The notes under the pieces are model-generated. The model was not told the DNA's origin and made no database searches. It saw only the letters and a program-made list of their open reading frames with translations. A program made the position numbers and the translations under genes. From assembly GCA_914767715.1 (NCBI GenBank), contig OU612071.1, positions 17,854,948 through 17,914,947 of the forward strand: a stretch of DNA of 60,000 nt, in the 5' to 3' direction. Of this stretch, positions 1-11,595 are shown piece by piece. Position 1 is the stretch's first letter. Each line of letters starts with the position of its first letter. Origin of the DNA: Membranipora membranacea (lineage: Eukaryota; Bryozoa; Gymnolaemata; Cheilostomatida; Membraniporidae).

Positions 1-110
1 CAGCAGTTTTGGCCTAAACCAGATGAATACATAGTTTACTTTTTGACATTCTGCCAACTTCACCGACATCAAATCCTAAAGAGTTATTTCTCCATCATGC
101 TTCAGACCCG
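1..110 (+). pseudogene. Possible BIR N-terminal exon remnant of IAP gene 1
   Basis: Reading from base 1, the open frame gives a Trp-Pro followed by a Tyr-x-Ile-Val and a Thr-Phe. This order resembles exon 4 of IAP gene 2 (Trp148-Pro149, Tyr154, Ile156-Val157, Thr163-Phe164), which is the N-terminal strand and helix of its BIR. It lies where gene 1 should have this exon, upstream of the BIR core exon at 660. I cannot find a GT donor in the expected phase, and the similarity is short. It may be a decayed exon or chance. Confidence 0.25.
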
Positions 111-659
111 CTGAAGTTACGGACCCTCATTTTAGGATGTGATTCACTGATTCTGCAAGCTCTAATCTGTTTGCAGTAACAATCTTTTCTCTGAAAATAA
201 TGGCATTTTTTGGACAGAGAACACATGGAACTCCTTGATTTAATATAAGCCTTTTATGCAACGGAAGATGCATCTTGTGGGTATTGTTTATCACAAATGC
301 CATGCCCACTCTGTGCATGAATTTATGCATACAATATTGGCACAAACACTTGGCAACATGAGCGATTTCGATCATCTAATTTGAGGACCTCCTATTCCAC
401 AGTAAACAAACTTCCAAACTTCTCTTTCTAGTTTAGTCAAGTAATTGAATGCACTGCTTACAATTATCATGGTGCAGAAAGTAGACAAATATATCTGAAT
501 ATGGTTGCTCTTTCTTCTCATCTCAGACTTCATGTTACAGATCTATGCGACCTTTCAGTCATGAAACAAACTTTTTGTTTGTGTGTAACAGTATTCATCC
601 TTTTTTATACACCCTTTTTTAGGAATATATTGATAGTTGATTGTTATCTTTATTTTTAG

Positions 660-3600
660 GGATATGTCAATCACAGCTGATCAGCTGGCTCTGAATGGGT
701 TCGTGTTCACTGGACAAGGAGACAGAGTTAAATGCTTTTGGTGTGGTTGTACCTTGGAGAACCTTAGTCAAAAGAGAATTACTGCTGATACCATCTCTCA
801 GCATCATATCTGGTAAGTTTTGAATTAACTTTCTAAACTTTGAATCTGTGGTTATTTTTTCTTTCTTATTGCATGAGGTTGTATATTACTTGTCCATGTG
901 GGGTACCTGCTCCAGGCCAAAAGATCCAAGATATTCTTCTGTCACCCAAAGATATGATTACCTCAAGAAGCCGTTTTTTTAAACGATGGTTTAGGCCTGA
1001 AGTTTTACACCGGAATTTTGTAAAATTTGTAAATCAACTGGTGACATTACCAAGCTCAAAGCCTGCCTGGCACCTGAGGTTCCATTGAATGATCACACAT
1101 ATTGTTTGATTTTGCCACCCGTTTTATTATGATGCCTGCCTGTGTCTTACAGTTTGATTTTGATGTTTGATACGCAGCAGGCTGTCTGTATCAAACCCTT
1201 ATACGAGTATCAAAATTTCATCTAAAGTTACTCACACAGATGAGACTGGTAATTTGATCAACAGGGGTAGAAAAAACAGCCGAAGTTTGGGTGTTATTGG
1301 GTGATAATGGTGCCAATATAATATAAAAAAGCATCAGGTGCTCTTCAGCATGAGAAATAGGCAACACCCACCGTTCATAATTACAAATTAAAGAACTAAA
1401 TTTTCACCTGTGATAATTTTTTTCAGGAGCTGTTACGGTTGCCCCCTCATGGCACTACTGTATGGAGTGAGGCATGCTTTAGATGTGTTCAGAACAGCCC
1501 CGACTTATATCAAGGACAGCGCTAGGGAGAAATTCAATGTTTGGCAGGAAAATCAACAACAGAGCGTACATGTCTTCCAACCCGAGATCGTGAAGTACAT
1601 AGGTAGGTACAAAAGTAACAAAACAAAAAGTTGAATTGAGCTTAACAAACTGCAATTACATTAATTTGTTAAGCACTATAAATTGTAACAATGTTTTCTA
1701 AATGCTATGGCCTGTCATGAAACTGATTGACTTGTTACGGGAACCTTTTTTATCGCAATTGGCGATAGCAAGAAGCTACCACCTGAGACCTGCAAGGCTT
1801 GCGCATAAGAGGGCAGGGGCTCTAACCAACTGAGCTAACTGTGAAAGCAACTGTGTAACATAAGTGGTCATGTACTGTAGACACGATATGAATCATTTCG
1901 TTTATCAAGGTTCTTTAAATGAAACTGATTGACTTGTTACGGGAACCTTTTTTATCGCAATCGGGTAGGAGACATGATAAGGCATTGATGACTATAAATA
2001 GTTATGGCACAGAGAGTTTCCACATCTCTATGTGGCAACAAAGAGATGTAGAAAACTTTCCAGTTTCCAAATCTCTATGATTTAAGATCTAAAGAGAAGT
2101 TCAGCTCATTTAAAACATCACTATTCAACCAAATATTTTCAACTTGACCAACATCATTGATGGCATTATTATCTTTCTGATTCTTTTTATTATTTCTATT
2201 TTTTTTTCTGGCACTAAGTGCAAAACATTTTGGATGAGATGACTTTGACAGCCAATAAAAGTATATATATATCTCCCCTCACAAACCTGACTCAGCACCG
2301 GTATCAATATGGTCATCTGATATGAAACACATATTAGTAACATGTGTTTAGTCGGAACGTTATGATCATTCATCCATTCAATCCTGGTGATAATCAATTT
2401 TAATTGTAGATGAGAGATTGGCGGCTGAGATGGATCCAGATTATTTGCCCCCTCTGCCTCCGACCGAAACATCAACAACCTATTGTAAAGTTCAAGGCTG
2501 CCAGACAAAGGTATGTTTTCGTTGTCGTCTAGCATTTGTGACCTCCAGACAGTCACTAACAGACAGATGATAAATTTAAAAGCAATAATATGGGAATGGT
2601 AGGACCATGTGTAATTCAATCCCAGGTGATTTGTGTTAGAGCGTTTGGTCGGAGTTTTCTTTTGTATCTTGTGGGGGTTAAAATGTTGGTTAAAATCGCA
2701 AGTCTGTCTCTGTCAGAAGAATAATAAAGGTGCCTTAAGGGCATGATCGCCAGATTTGGCACCAGGTTGCTCTCAGTTTGCAGGCAGGTCGGAGCATGCC
2801 TGGGGCTCAGTAGTCAGTAGTCTGCAGCGGGTTTCGAACCTGAGACCTCCAAGGCTTGCGCATAAGAGGGCAGGCGCTCTAACCAACTGAGTTAACTGCA
2901 AAAGCTGTGTAACATAAGTGGTCATTACTGTAGACACGATATGAATCATTTCCTTTATCAAGGTTCTATAAATCCAATATCTAATTTTTAATTTATTATG
3001 GTTTTTTGCGTATCGACTAAAATGGTTGATGTTCATTTCAAAACTAGTCTAAGTGCCCAGACAGCTGCAATGCAAGTTAGTGACATTTTCTTATCAAATA
3101 CTCTTTTTTGAATGAGTGTCTGACACAATGTCACCAACTCCCATTGCAGCCTTCTAAGCACTAAGACTTCATCATAAATGTTGTGAGCAAATTTTCATGC
3201 TTGTATTATTAAGAATTCAGCCTTTCTACTGTACCAGTCTGAGATCATTGATTATTTTGTAATGTGATACCCATAGTGATACCCATAGTGATACCCATAG
3301 TGATACCCATAGTCTAAATATTTTGATTGCGTAACATGGGGTATGAGGATGAGGAAGGTAATCATTTTTGTTTCCTCATTCATGACAAATAAGTTAAAGT
3401 GGAAAAGGATAGCCATCCTTATCTCATTACTTCAGGTCAACATAAAAGTATTTTGTTCTTCTTAGCAATTTCTTTCTAAGCAAATTCGCAAAAATCAAGC
3501 TGGTACCATTATGTTTCCAGCTTTATTTTTGTGAATCACTCATATATATAGGCAAAATAGAAACATGTTAAAATTGTCCTTAGAGCAACTTCCTGACAGG

Positions 3601-3852
3601 CTATTGAAGGCTTTTGACTCTCCTTGAATTTATAGTTGATAACATTACCAGAGCCCGCCCTTCACTTGTCAGGACCTTACAAGAAGCATTAAATACACAA
3701 CTATCTTGCCATATTTGCAGATGATGTTCGGCATGGTATGTGGGTGCCTTGTCTGTGACTTTCATCGTGATGATGATGTGTGCCAAGTCTGCGATCGAGC
3801 AAGAGTGTCAGCCGACAATCATAGGTGGTCGATGAGAATACACCTCGCTTAG
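660..3852 (+). CDS. IAP-like BIR/RING gene 1, 5' partial
   Basis: Four exons are visible: 660-812, 1427-1602, 2410-2510 and 3721-3852 (TAG stop at 3850-3852). All have GT..AG borders and their phases join to one open frame of 186 codons plus stop. Exons 1 and 2 form a BIR zinc module, C-x2-C-x20-H-x6-C, with the typical FTGQGDRVKCFWCG core; the intron falls inside the Trp codon two residues after the zinc His. A helical post-BIR segment follows. Exons 3 and 4 make a RING-like domain, C-x4-C-x9-C-x-C-x2-C-x2-H-x5-C-x2-C. Canonical IAP RINGs have His at ligand 4; here ligand 4 is Cys and ligand 6 is His. By family knowledge the protein would bind caspases or signalling partners and might be an E3 ligase; that role is inferred. 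Its first two visible exons have exactly the same lengths (153 and 176 nt) as exons 5 and 6 of gene 2, so the genes are tandem duplicates. Upstream exons lie outside the window or have decayed. Confidence 0.8.
1775..1850 (-). repeat. tRNA-like SINE or tRNA pseudogene, copy 1
   Basis: Read on the - strand, this has an A-box-like segment (TAGCTCAGTTGGTTAGAGC) but no good B box. It lies in intron 2 of IAP gene 1 and shares flanking DNA (1855-1915) with the better copy at 2821-2902, so a unit larger than the tRNA part was duplicated. The short stretch at 1719-1755 is also repeated at 1919-1960. Confidence 0.45.
2040..2275 (+). mobile_element. 5'-truncated LINE 3' end (CR1/L2-like)
   Basis: A short frame ending in TGA near 2140 has the KFSSFKTSLFNQ type of ending typical of LINE reverse-transcriptase C-termini. 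It is followed by a 3' UTR with AATAAA (about 2256) and a (TA)n tail. A similar tail occurs at 12008-12390. It lies in intron 2 of IAP gene 1. The family name is a guess from the tail style. Confidence 0.45.
2821..2902 (-). repeat. tRNA-like SINE or tRNA pseudogene, copy 2
   Basis: On the - strand an A box (TAACTCAGTTGGTTAGAGCG) and a B box (GGTTCGAAACC) sit at tRNA spacing. The ends (2896-2902 with 2821-2827) can form a 7-bp acceptor-like stem with one G-T pair. The T stem has mismatches, so it is not a convincing functional tRNA. The flank at 2903-2965 is shared with copy 1 near 1855-1915. It lies in intron 3 of IAP gene 1. Confidence 0.5.
3044..3168. mobile_element. Hairpin MITE, TAGTCTAAGTGC family, copy 1
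   Basis: The ends are imperfect inverted repeats of about 45 bp (left starts CTAGTCTAAGTGCCCAGA; right ends in its near complement), so the whole element can fold into one hairpin. Related copies lie at 5088-5156 and 30027-30152. It is inside the last intron of IAP gene 1. No coding capacity. Confidence 0.65.
3264..3313. repeat. 12-bp tandem repeat, four copies
   Basis: Four perfect head-to-tail copies of GTGATACCCATA in the last intron of IAP gene 1. Confidence 0.9.
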
Positions 3853-4544
3853 GATGGATTCAAGCTGCCAAGTACAACAGTGCAATGCAACAATCTTAAA
3901 CACCTGACATTTTATTAGAATAATCAGCTCTGACAAGTGTCTATCTGAATGAGTCATTGAAGTATTTGATTTAAATGACTTCTGTTTTTTGACACCTGCA
4001 AATAGCTCATAGTCAATAGGAACTGAACAAACTTTATGGTGTAAAGATTTTGAAGGCTGTTTGATAAGCTGATAATAAATTTGTTAAAAAACGGAAAATG
4101 AAAGGTGCTGTTGTTTGCAACTACTCGTTTGTAAGGCAGAATTGCAATGTAGGAGAAAATATCAACATGTAATATAAATAACAACTTGGCTCAAATTATA
4201 CTACCTATACCCCAGTGCCTACATTTCAGTATTTGAACAGGATGAAATAATAAATATCCTCATCAAGCATTTAACAAAATGAAGATTTAAGGGGCTTGAT
4301 AGGGTTAACTGTTTGTGACAAATGTTTACTTTGTAAGACCGGTAAGGTGGTGTGATAAATACCAGTAACTGATCTTGTTGGGATAGTAGTCCAAACTTTA
4401 CTCTAATGCGTTCTGGACGCCTGTCTCCCTAGATCTGACAACGCAGCCTGTCTTCGATCGCCTCATGTTTCAATGTGTGAAGCTAGAATAATTGTGAGTA
4501 AAACGCCAAAAATAATATTTGTGTTTATACATCTCCTTACTCGT

Positions 4545-4589
4545 CAGGGAGAATGGTATCCATTTGGCAGGGCCAGTCCATTCTCCCTG
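4545..4589. repeat. Hairpin with 12-bp perfect stem
   Basis: CAGGGAGAATGG (4545-4556) is complementary to 4578-4589, with a 21-nt loop. It lies downstream of IAP gene 1. Function unknown; it could be a remnant of a hairpin transposon. Confidence 0.55.
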
Positions 4590-4801
4590 ATGTCGGGCAG
4601 TCTTAAGTCTGATCTTAGCCTGGCCCTTTAGGTGAGAGATAGTAATTACATAATAATATTGAGACGGCTATGATAATCGAGTAGCCAAAAATTATATGCC
4701 ACCTCTTCATCATCAACTTTCCAGGGTTGCTTCAAATCTACATGGCCTAACAGGTGTGTGACTCTGCAGTTGGCATCGACTCAATTTTGACTCAACTGTA
4801 G

Positions 4802-4954
4802 TTACAAATAACAAATCGTCTGATCTATGATAATAGTAACATCAGAACCTGTATCTAATATAAAATCTTTACGTCTACCATAAAATTCCCTACACACTCT
4901 AAATTCAAACTCTGGTCTACCAACTATGCCCAAAACGGTAAGCCAGGATAAACC
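4802..4954 (-). pseudogene. Retroelement aspartic protease fragment
   Basis: A 51-codon open frame on the - strand contains FILDTGSDVTII, the active-site signature of retroviral-type aspartic proteases (D-T/S-G), preceded by a plausible N-terminal strand. The frame stops at 4802-4804, well short of a full protease of about 100 residues. It lies downstream, in the - direction, of the gag-like remnant at 5252-5851, in the gag-protease order of LTR retrotransposons. No reverse transcriptase or integrase could be seen further on, so this is a decayed fragment, probably Ty3/Gypsy-like. Assignment rests on the DTGSD motif and the context. Confidence 0.55.
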
Positions 4955-5087
4955 TTAACTCTTTTAACTCCATATAAATGTTTGTGCAAGATTTCCTGCC
5001 TCTATAGGGTAAGGACAGGGTTCCCGGCTTCGTAGCGATTTTGGATAATCACTACTATGAGACTTAGAAGAACAGTCAATGGCAATG

Positions 5088-5156
5088 TAGTCTAAGTGCT
5101 CGGACTGTAATGTTATACCACTTACTCGCAATGCAGCTATCTGAGCACTTAGACTA
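5088..5156. mobile_element. Hairpin MITE, TAGTCTAAGTGC family, copy 2
   Basis: A 69-bp element with 14-bp inverted ends (TAGTCTAAGTGCTC at left, complement at right). Its right arm matches the left arm of copy 1 at 3044. It sits between the gag-like and protease remnants of the - strand retroelement, so it probably inserted after, or as part of, that element's decay. Confidence 0.65.
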
Positions 5157-5251
5157 ATTGGACACAAAAAGGGTGCGGACAATTTCTAATTATGTGATGG
5201 GGATCACAACACTGAAAATAATGGTTCACACCACTACTAGTCTGGGCTTTT

Positions 5252-5851
5252 CTACCCTTTTATTTTACTCCTACCACTATCACCACTATGCCGAAGCCTA
5301 TCTCTGCTGTCGTAATGGCCTCTGCTTTCATGACGGCTTCTACTGTCATGACGTGAATTCTGGTTACAAGAATGATTGTTATCATGCCTAAGTCTACTAC
5401 CGGTGCAACGACAATCATTGTCACGGTGTGAATGCCCAGGGTCTTTTTGTCCAGCCACTGCAACCTCCTGCTTGATGGGCGCAGCAGGGGCTGTAACAAT
5501 GGTACATTCAAAATTCTCTGTAGCTAGCTCTACCACGACAGGATAGAATGTTGCAAAGTGGCTCCAAATGTTCTGCCATTGATTCATTTCTCAAATTGCC
5601 CAAGTGATGCGTGACATGAGAAGAGACTTACTTTTTTGTACTTCTTTTAAACTCTGCAGATATCTATTGATAGAGGATTCTATCATGAAGATCTCTTCCA
5701 AGACCATCTCGCCATGCAAAAGATGGAGTAGGCCCATCTATCTATCAATATGAGTTGGCTGCAAAGAAGTTTTCTTTGCTTGGTCTAGCTTTGTCGATAG
5801 CCTTCTGACTTCAAATTGAATTCCAGCAGGCCGGATTGATGCTACAAAGTT
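5252..5851 (-). pseudogene. gag-like retroelement remnant
   Basis: One frame on the - strand runs from about 5851 to the stop at 5252, with only two in-frame stops (one near 5740, one just before the Met at 5587). The first part is charged and likely coiled-coil. The last 111 codons (from the Met at 5587) end in a basic tail rich in Arg, Ser, His and Asp with scattered Cys. This layout suits a nucleic-acid-binding gag C-terminus, and a protease motif follows at 4802-4954. I do not recognise a specific family; a decayed host gene is possible. Confidence 0.4.
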
Positions 5852-6619
5852 CTAAGGAGTTTTGAATCTGGCTTACAGCCATATTACATTACAGAGGCTA
5901 AGTACCAAAGTATTTGATATGGAAGAGTTGATACCGAAATGTTATTAAAATTAATATTAATTGAAATTATATACCTTTGATACCATTTTACTCATTCTAG
6001 TTTTATAGTGAGCAATAAACACATGAAAAAAAAAAGTCTAACAAACCGTCTGTAAGTCTAAAGATCCATCGGTGTTTTAGAAGAATGCTTCCCCACAATG
6101 ACGAAAATTTTACTTGTGTTCTGTCACTGATGATTGAGGTTAATACCCATTCATTATTTTTCCTTTTATTGTAGGGTTAGTTAGAACGCTTTGATGTCAT
6201 TATTCGGATGCTCGTGGAGACTTGGCGCACCTGAACTTAAGTAATTTAGGATCTGAAGACTAAAAGAAGCGGATAACACCAAATAAATAAACACAGTGAG
6301 GATTGAAGATGGGTATAATCTCTCACAATGAAGCTAATGGTTTTTTTGTATTTATTTTATAATAAGGTCCTTTTCCAAAATATCCTAACCCTACTGTAAA
6401 AACTTCATCTGGCTTTGCACTGAATCAGTACAACGGCAACAAGAAGCTGTTATTGGTGGTATCATGAGTCAAATCATCTCCCTGTCATTCCCATAACGGC
6501 AACCTTATGTTTAAACACTGATCTCCATCTAAACAAGGCAGCTATTAGGAAAAAAATGATCAAGAAGCAGGAATCCTCTGGGAACTGTTCTATCAGAGGG
6601 AAAGTGTGATGGGGATTCA

Positions 6620-6845
6620 AGGATTAGAGTTTAGGGTAAGGGGGCATTGTAAGCTTGTTTAGCATTCTGCAAGAGACAGGCTTCTCTCTGTCTACTCATA
6701 AACACCATAGGCCTGCTGCATGATTTAAATAGTCAGCAGTCTGCATTGGCTATTGTAGGCTGACATTCAACATTTTGTACAGGAGTTGTCTTCAAAAGAT
6801 CAAGGTGTGCGTAACTCCCACATTAAAATCAGGCAATGTAAACAC
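6620..6845. repeat. Interspersed repeat, copy A
   Basis: About 220 bp closely resembles 28347-28570: the same order of a GGGGCA-TTGTAAGC start, AGCATTCTG, a CTGCAT run, TTGGCTATTGT and GGAGTTGTCTTCAAAA, ending near AATCAGG. No reading frame is kept. It is probably an interspersed, nonautonomous element. The rest of 5900-8040 shows no gene that I can support. Confidence 0.6.
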
Positions 6846-8084
6846 ACAGTCCATCACAAATTAATTTAAAAGCTTTCATCTAAGTTTTAGTTTGGAAACA
6901 GTTGTATTTGAATGAATAATATAATGTGGCATTCCATGTACTACATCTGGCCCTCAAATCTTCCCTCCTGATGACAACCATGAGAGTTTGCTTTAAAATA
7001 TTCCTCGTGCTACCGCTTTCGATACAAGTCACTTTTTTTAATTTTCTCCCGACCATATCCTATTTCTCTTGCTTGATAAAGTTACACCATCTGATGATGA
7101 GAAAATAGAAAAATTTGAGAACAAACGCGTTGGAGGGTGACACTCGATAAATATACCAGCTGAAAGACATACATTGACAAGCCAGCGCTATGTATACATT
7201 GATCAAATCAATTCGAATCAGTCGATTCTAGTCAAGATTAAAGCCTAAAGATATCATCCCAATACCATTTAAAACCTTAATACTGGGCTCATGACACCAT
7301 TTTGTTTTTGAGTGGTACTCCCTCTCCGACCCTCCCCCCCTGCCCTCTAATTGATAATACTTGTGGTTTCGACTGACAAATTATGCCGGTGGAGGAGCAG
7401 AGTGTTTTTGCAGGAGAAGTAGCAAATTTATGGGTATCTAACATCTTTACTCAAAGTCAAAGTCAAAGGTGGGGGGCAGCAATTGTTGTATTGTAGCAAT
7501 TCAGCACACCTATATTCAACTGTTCAAACAAATACAGCATATTTTTTATTGGCAGATACACCTAGAAGGCCAGCTTCCCCTCGGCTAGATAACAACAACA
7601 CAGTACTTTATTCCACAACTCCACTACCAAAGAGAAATTTTCACCAATAGTGCGAAAGACTGGAGAACTCTGCATGGAGAGAGTCCATTCCTCTTCCCCT
7701 CTTTTGGTTGGCCCCTAAAATATGTTTGATTCTATATGGCGGCTGCCCGGAAAATATCAATATATTATGAAGAAATGAGTTTTTATGTCACAGTCGAAGG
7801 CTGGTGCTCAGAACAATGATGATAAAACTCTACCTGCCTACCTTTCTACCTTTACTCTCCAGGGTAAGTAGCTACAATCGAAAGCGGCCATATGGACATG
7901 GGTAGGCTCAGGATTCAACCTAACAATGCTCCATTGGCACAATCCTCTAAGCATCTCAAAAAGCCATATGACTCCATAGCATGACTCACAAACATACAGT
8001 AAGAGTCAGTTGATCCATATCCATTGCACTTTTATTATGGGCGGTTAAAGTACACGTTTATTTGATTCACAAGACACATCAACA

Positions 8085-8440
8085 GGGAGTATTTGCAAAC
8101 CATTAATAAACCTGAAAATCAGCAAGAATCGGAAAAAGTATCATCACTGGAAGCAGGAAGTTCAAGTTTGACAAACCTTTGTTTGCTCAACATCTAGAAT
8201 AAGCCTCACTGGAAGTATGTGAGACTATATTATACATGATTCAAAGAGAGAGGTTAAAGTATAACCAACGCCTACCAGCTGTGCTGATGAAGAGCTCAGC
8301 AAAACAAAGTGTAAAATAGGTGAATGATGGTAGCTTTCAGAGCCTCTTTTATTCTTAGAAAGCTGTTTTAGCGTAAGAATTCTGGAAAAGAAAAACAAAA
8401 CAAAACATTTCAAAGTTGTCTCACCCTTGACTAAAGGTAG
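8085..8440 (-). repeat. Duplicated block next to TRIM copy B
   Basis: This stretch matches 31040-31430 (for example a shared AGTATTTGCAAAC-type start, AAGCAGGAAG, and the CACCCTTGACTAAAGGT end). It flanks the decayed TRIM-like fragments at 8.7-9.3 kb, just as its partner flanks the fuller TRIM-like locus. The TRIM locus and its downstream flank were therefore duplicated together. The small - strand frame at 8225-8413 has no recognisable product. Confidence 0.5.
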
Positions 8441-8735
8441 ACATCTCAGGTAGGATCAACACCAATAACTAAATTCTACCTTGTCAACAATCTAATCCAT
8501 GAGAAAAATGAGAGCTATTGCTCGTCATCGGAATCTAAGGCAACAGAGGGGGAAACAGAGAAAAAAGTGTTTTTTTGGAAACAGTTTCCCTACCGATTAT
8601 AGTTTCTTGTATTGTCACCGACTAATGAAACTGGACAAATCCGTCTATGTGGAAAATGAAGATAATGATTAACAAACGAATTTGTTTAAAAACTTGCGAG
8701 GAAAGGCTTCACTTCTGATTTATTACCTATACATT

Positions 8736-9312
8736 TGCTTTTAGTCTTGCAGCGAGCATATAGTAGAAGTCAGCAACTGCTGCGGCACATTCCAACTTCA
8801 TCGCCATGCTCCTCACACTTTGGCTTCATGTAAGGAAGTATATTTAGATCTATATACTTGGATAGATATAAATGTTATGTTATGTATGCACTTTAATAAC
8901 CGATCAATGCCAGAGCAAATAAGATCATGTTAATAGAAAATGGAGCGAAAACTAAAAGTAATTATTTATCTATCATGATGACATTATTCGTATTTCATGA
9001 ATTACATACAGGCAAAATAAAAAAAAATAAAAAATTCATGTTCTCCATCGCTAAATAGTCATGATGGTCGTGGAAGAACACCAAGCAATGCTGCAGTATA
9101 GAAATGGAACATTAATGTTCACATTGTAATTATAGCCCTATCATGCAGCACCCGCGTATAACTTACCAAACAAATTTAATTAAAATTTTGGAGATAAATA
9201 TTTGATTTTGAACAAAGTTATTGATGTATGCTAATTCGGAGTTGCTCTCCCTTTCTCTCAAAATAAGTCACTTTGTTCTGTGCGAGTCTTACAGATTCAT
9301 CAAGTTTTAGGG
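8736..9312 (-). pseudogene. TRIM-like B-box pseudogene (copy B)
   Basis: At 8736-8835 the - strand encodes the start of a B-box 2: YMKPKCEEHG, then Cys and Ser-rich residues, interrupted by a TGA where the fuller copy at 35557-35686 has CGG. At about 9236-9310 it has the tail of the B-box 1 exon (ESVR with the following GTAAGA donor). RING and coiled-coil exons were not found here. The nonsense codon is at a different position from that in copy A, so the two copies were inactivated independently. Confidence 0.5.
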
Positions 9313-9800
9313 GTTGTGTCATTATACAAAAACGTCTGTTAGTTTCTCTTCAAGCTGCTTATCTTCCTCAATTTTTCTCTAGTTTTAGAGATCGAGTCCT
9401 ATTAGAGCTCTAAACTTTTCGCCAAACAATTTTTCGTGTAGAATCTCTGTCAATAATCTGCTTGAATATGGAGTTTGCCAGCAAAAGGTGTACCTGGAAA
9501 TATTTAATTAGCAGCTTAGGAATCATCCCTCACGCCAATATTTTATACTGTGAACATCCTAGGTCACAACACTGAATGACAACCTCACTTCAATAGTGTA
9601 ATAGTTAGCCTGTGTAGATGTGACTAGATATTGGTTGCTTGACATGCATGATAATGATATATTATTGGAAGTCACTAAACTAACACATTATGAGTCACCT
9701 TTTGATCTACATTGAACTCCACCACCGCTTGGCATATTTTTGTAAGTATAAAGTATTCTATCTGAATCAGGATCTTAATTTCTTATAACTTAATAATGTT

Positions 9801-9816
9801 GAGAGAGAGAGAGAGA
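9801..9816. repeat. (GA)n microsatellite
   Basis: Eight GA dinucleotides in gene-free DNA between the TRIM pseudogene and the duplicated block at 10.4 kb. Otherwise 8840-10370 holds nothing beyond the B-box 1 tail. Confidence 0.9.
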
Positions 9817-10369
9817 CACGGTCACATGATACTGTTTTAAAAAAAATTGTGCTCTCACGCTCAAATTCCTAGCTTGTTTAGTCTTTCAATAGGACAAATT
9901 TTGTTCCCAAAGCGTTAATTTGGAACGTATTGAGTTCCACCTATGACACCTGAGCTATCAAGGAACAAGACGCAAAGAAGTTTCACTCACTCAGCCATGC
10001 CAACAATCAGTTAGTATTTGGCAGCTTTTCATTTTGATATCCCCAGGTACATGTGTCTTTTGGAGAATCTGACCGGTGGCTTGGTGAATCAGAATGTGTT
10101 ATTCTGCTCAGTAGAGCCCCCTCTGGCTTTGCCTGAATTTTTTTTACTGTAATTGTGTGCCTGAGGATAGGAAGATATTACTTAAACGAGCCTGTTTAAT
10201 ATGGTTTTGTAGGAACAAATAAATATTTTCCTAACAACAGAAAGCGAAAGCTTCTGTTTGATTTATTTTACTATGCTGAATTTAACCACTATAAAGACAA
10301 TGACATGTCCTCGTTCGACGCCAAAAAAGGGGGTAAGCCAAAAAGGCTGTCTTTGTTCGCTATTCAAAA

Positions 10370-10790
10370 ACTTTGTTTGCTTTGTTTATCTCTGAAAGCC
10401 GTAACACTTGAAGGCAATTCAGCACACCTAGGTTTTGTGGCTTAGCACTGTTGCCAAATAGGTCATATAGGTGTAGTTATGTTTGCAGTGAGAGATAACC
10501 AAATCACATACTTCGCGTCTTTCAATGATCAGGCCATTAATCAAGTAACCAGTGATGCACAAAATCTGTGCCTATATTATGTGAAGAAATATCAAAACAG
10601 GACACCAGATTCATCCATCATTCTGTCACTGGTTACAGAGGCGATCACAATGGTAAGAGATGAAATTAGTTAGTTAAGGTTTACCTAGTTTAGAAATTGC
10701 TACTCGATTTCAGATGTTGACACCGTCATTTGATTATTTCTTTTAGATTGCACTATTCCTCCTCTTTGCCCAAATTCTGGCTAACTGCAT
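10370..10790 (+). repeat. Duplicated block with possible exon ending ATG|GT (copy 1)
   Basis: This region is paralogous to 16439-16930: both share TTTGCTTTGTTTATCTC, a GATCAGGCGATTA-like run followed by CAAGTA-CCAGTG-TGCA, and an identical CACAATG before GTAAG. A 60-codon frame (10479-10652) ends in Met exactly at the GTAAGA donor in this copy. The other copy keeps the donor but not the frame. It may be a real exon (or a 5' exon whose start codon abuts the donor) duplicated with its flanks. I do not recognise the peptide. Confidence 0.35.
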
Positions 10791-11595
10791 TCATTGATGA
10801 AAGTAAAGGTTACATTTGATAAAAGCTGTGGCCGAAAATCATCAGCACAACGCTGGGAATATTTTGTCTCCCAACAAGTACGCATTACCAGTAGTTGCAG
10901 TACATGTCATTATCATTAGGGAGTTAAACTATATCAAAATCGAGTTTGTTGACAAAATTAAGTTGCAGAAGACATTTCAAGTCTTAATAAATACAGAATT
11001 TGGTGATTGAACTGATACATTGGCTTCAGTTATGACCAGGATACTATCAATACATATCTGATGCATAAGCACCTCATGAGTATGTATCATATGTATCATG
11101 CATGAAAAATTCCTGTTTTCTCGGTTCACTGCCATTACCACTATGAACATTGAAAGTGCCATACTTATTCCTAGGATTTTATCCTATGCTATCGCTGCAG
11201 TATTAAGTGTCAAAACTGCCCCGGGGTAGCTGGTAGAAGCATTCAATTATCAACCACTGGTATATAATGGAATGCTCCTACCAGCTATCCCGACACAGTT
11301 TGAGCGCTTAAACTACTGCTGCAGCAGTCTTCTGAATACTTCCCAAGTGAACCAAAAGTATCTCACAGTGCCTCCTAGCACCCGGATTATGAATGATACG
11401 GAAATTCGACGTTGTGGGTGTTTGAATTGTTTATCCTTCTCAGTGGAGACAATTATAGTTTGTTTTCTTGCAGGCTGGGATGGCGCAATCACAAGTGAAT
11501 ATTAAAAATTGAGTATTCTGTGTCAATTTTATACCCAATTCGCTCCCTCTCCCATGTTGTTGGTCAAATCACATATTGCACTTTCCCTGAAACGT

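Noticed and set aside
127-375. 82-codon - strand frame with C-x2-C pairs
   Set aside because: Cys spacing fits no zinc domain I know, there are no splice borders, and it has no partner exons.
3264-3313. CRISPR-like array
   Set aside because: 12-bp units are contiguous without spacers; a simple tandem repeat in animal DNA.
5158-5391. + strand frame opposite the gag-like remnant
   Set aside because: Shadow of the repetitive Arg/Ser/His/Asp-coding - strand frame.
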